From Chitinophaga pinensis (GTDB taxonomy: Bacteria > Bacteroidota > Bacteroidia > Chitinophagales > Chitinophagaceae): DNA of 6,471 nt. The notes below the pieces were generated by a model that saw only the letters and a program-made list of their open reading frames with translations, made no database searches and was not told the origin of the DNA. Shown in pieces: positions 6,405 to 6,471 of this stretch; the stretch's first letter is position 1, and every line of letters begins with the position of its first letter. A program made the position numbers and the translations under genes. The DNA is taken from assembly GCA_943324055.2 (NCBI GenBank), contig CALPKD020000079.1:1-6471 (forward strand), given 5' to 3'.

Positions 6405-6471
6405 TTATTTCTTTTTTGCAACAACTTTCTTAGCAGCTTTCTTAGGAGCAGCTTTTTTAGCAGCTTTCTTA
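6405..6471 (-). CDS. Lys/Ala-rich histone H1-like basic protein (C-terminal fragment)
   Basis: Only the last 21 full codons are inside the window; the rest of the gene continues past base 6471. Read on the minus strand they encode repeats of the type KKAA with one proline (KKAAPKKAA), then KKVVAKKK and a TAA at 6407-6405. More than half of the visible residues are lysine and none is acidic. Such tails occur on bacterial histone H1-like proteins and on HU-type proteins with H1-like extensions, where they bind DNA nonspecifically and help compact the nucleoid. Basic tails on ribosomal or other nucleic-acid-binding proteins are an alternative that the missing N-terminus would settle. The gene has its own strong terminator just downstream, consistent with a highly expressed monocistronic unit. 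Confidence 0.75.
   Translation of the reverse strand, partial: KKAAKKAAPKKAAKKVVAKKK

Noticed and set aside
1..6471. A defence system, CRISPR array, insertion sequence or biosynthetic cluster
   Set aside because: No array-like direct repeats, terminal inverted repeats, transposase, toxin-antitoxin pair or clustered biosynthetic genes are visible; the PHP nuclease belongs to a standard PolX protein.

Overview
The window looks like ordinary chromosomal sequence from a member of the Bacteroidota, most plausibly Chitinophagaceae or a close relative. This is inference from three things: AT-rich DNA, starts with no Shine-Dalgarno sequence (one has an A-rich leader instead), and protein types typical of that group, namely a large M14 peptidase with a GATase-like tail, a short cytoplasmic GH13 enzyme and a Lys/Ala-rich basic protein. 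No mobile element, CRISPR array, rRNA, tRNA or phage gene was seen.

Layout. The left edge (1-1692, + strand) holds the C-terminal 563 residues of an exported-type M14 zinc carboxypeptidase whose N-terminal catalytic part lies outside the window. A 47-residue two-helix membrane protein (1786-1929, +) follows. Convergent to it is an APC-superfamily amino acid permease (1958-3334, -), which is divergent from a GH13 alpha-amylase-family enzyme (3371-4630, +) across only 36 bases. The GH13 gene converges on a PolX/PHP protein (4627-6297, -), and their stop codons overlap by 4 bases. At the right edge is the last part of a Lys/Ala-rich, histone H1-like protein (6405-6471, -), followed by a strong intrinsic terminator (6330-6364, acting on the - strand).

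The genes do not form an obvious pathway. Strand alternates so often that at least four transcription units are needed: M14 peptidase with or without the small protein, the permease, the GH13 enzyme, and polX separated from the basic-protein gene by the terminator. The roles are peptide turnover in the envelope, amino acid import, intracellular alpha-glucan breakdown, DNA repair and nucleoid binding.

The most interesting observation is in the PolX protein. Its PHP nuclease motifs all appear intact, while its polymerase domain has lost two of the three catalytic carboxylates and the nucleotide-binding signatures. It therefore looks like a PHP nuclease on a DNA-binding scaffold rather than a polymerase. 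I found no convincing new multi-gene system here.
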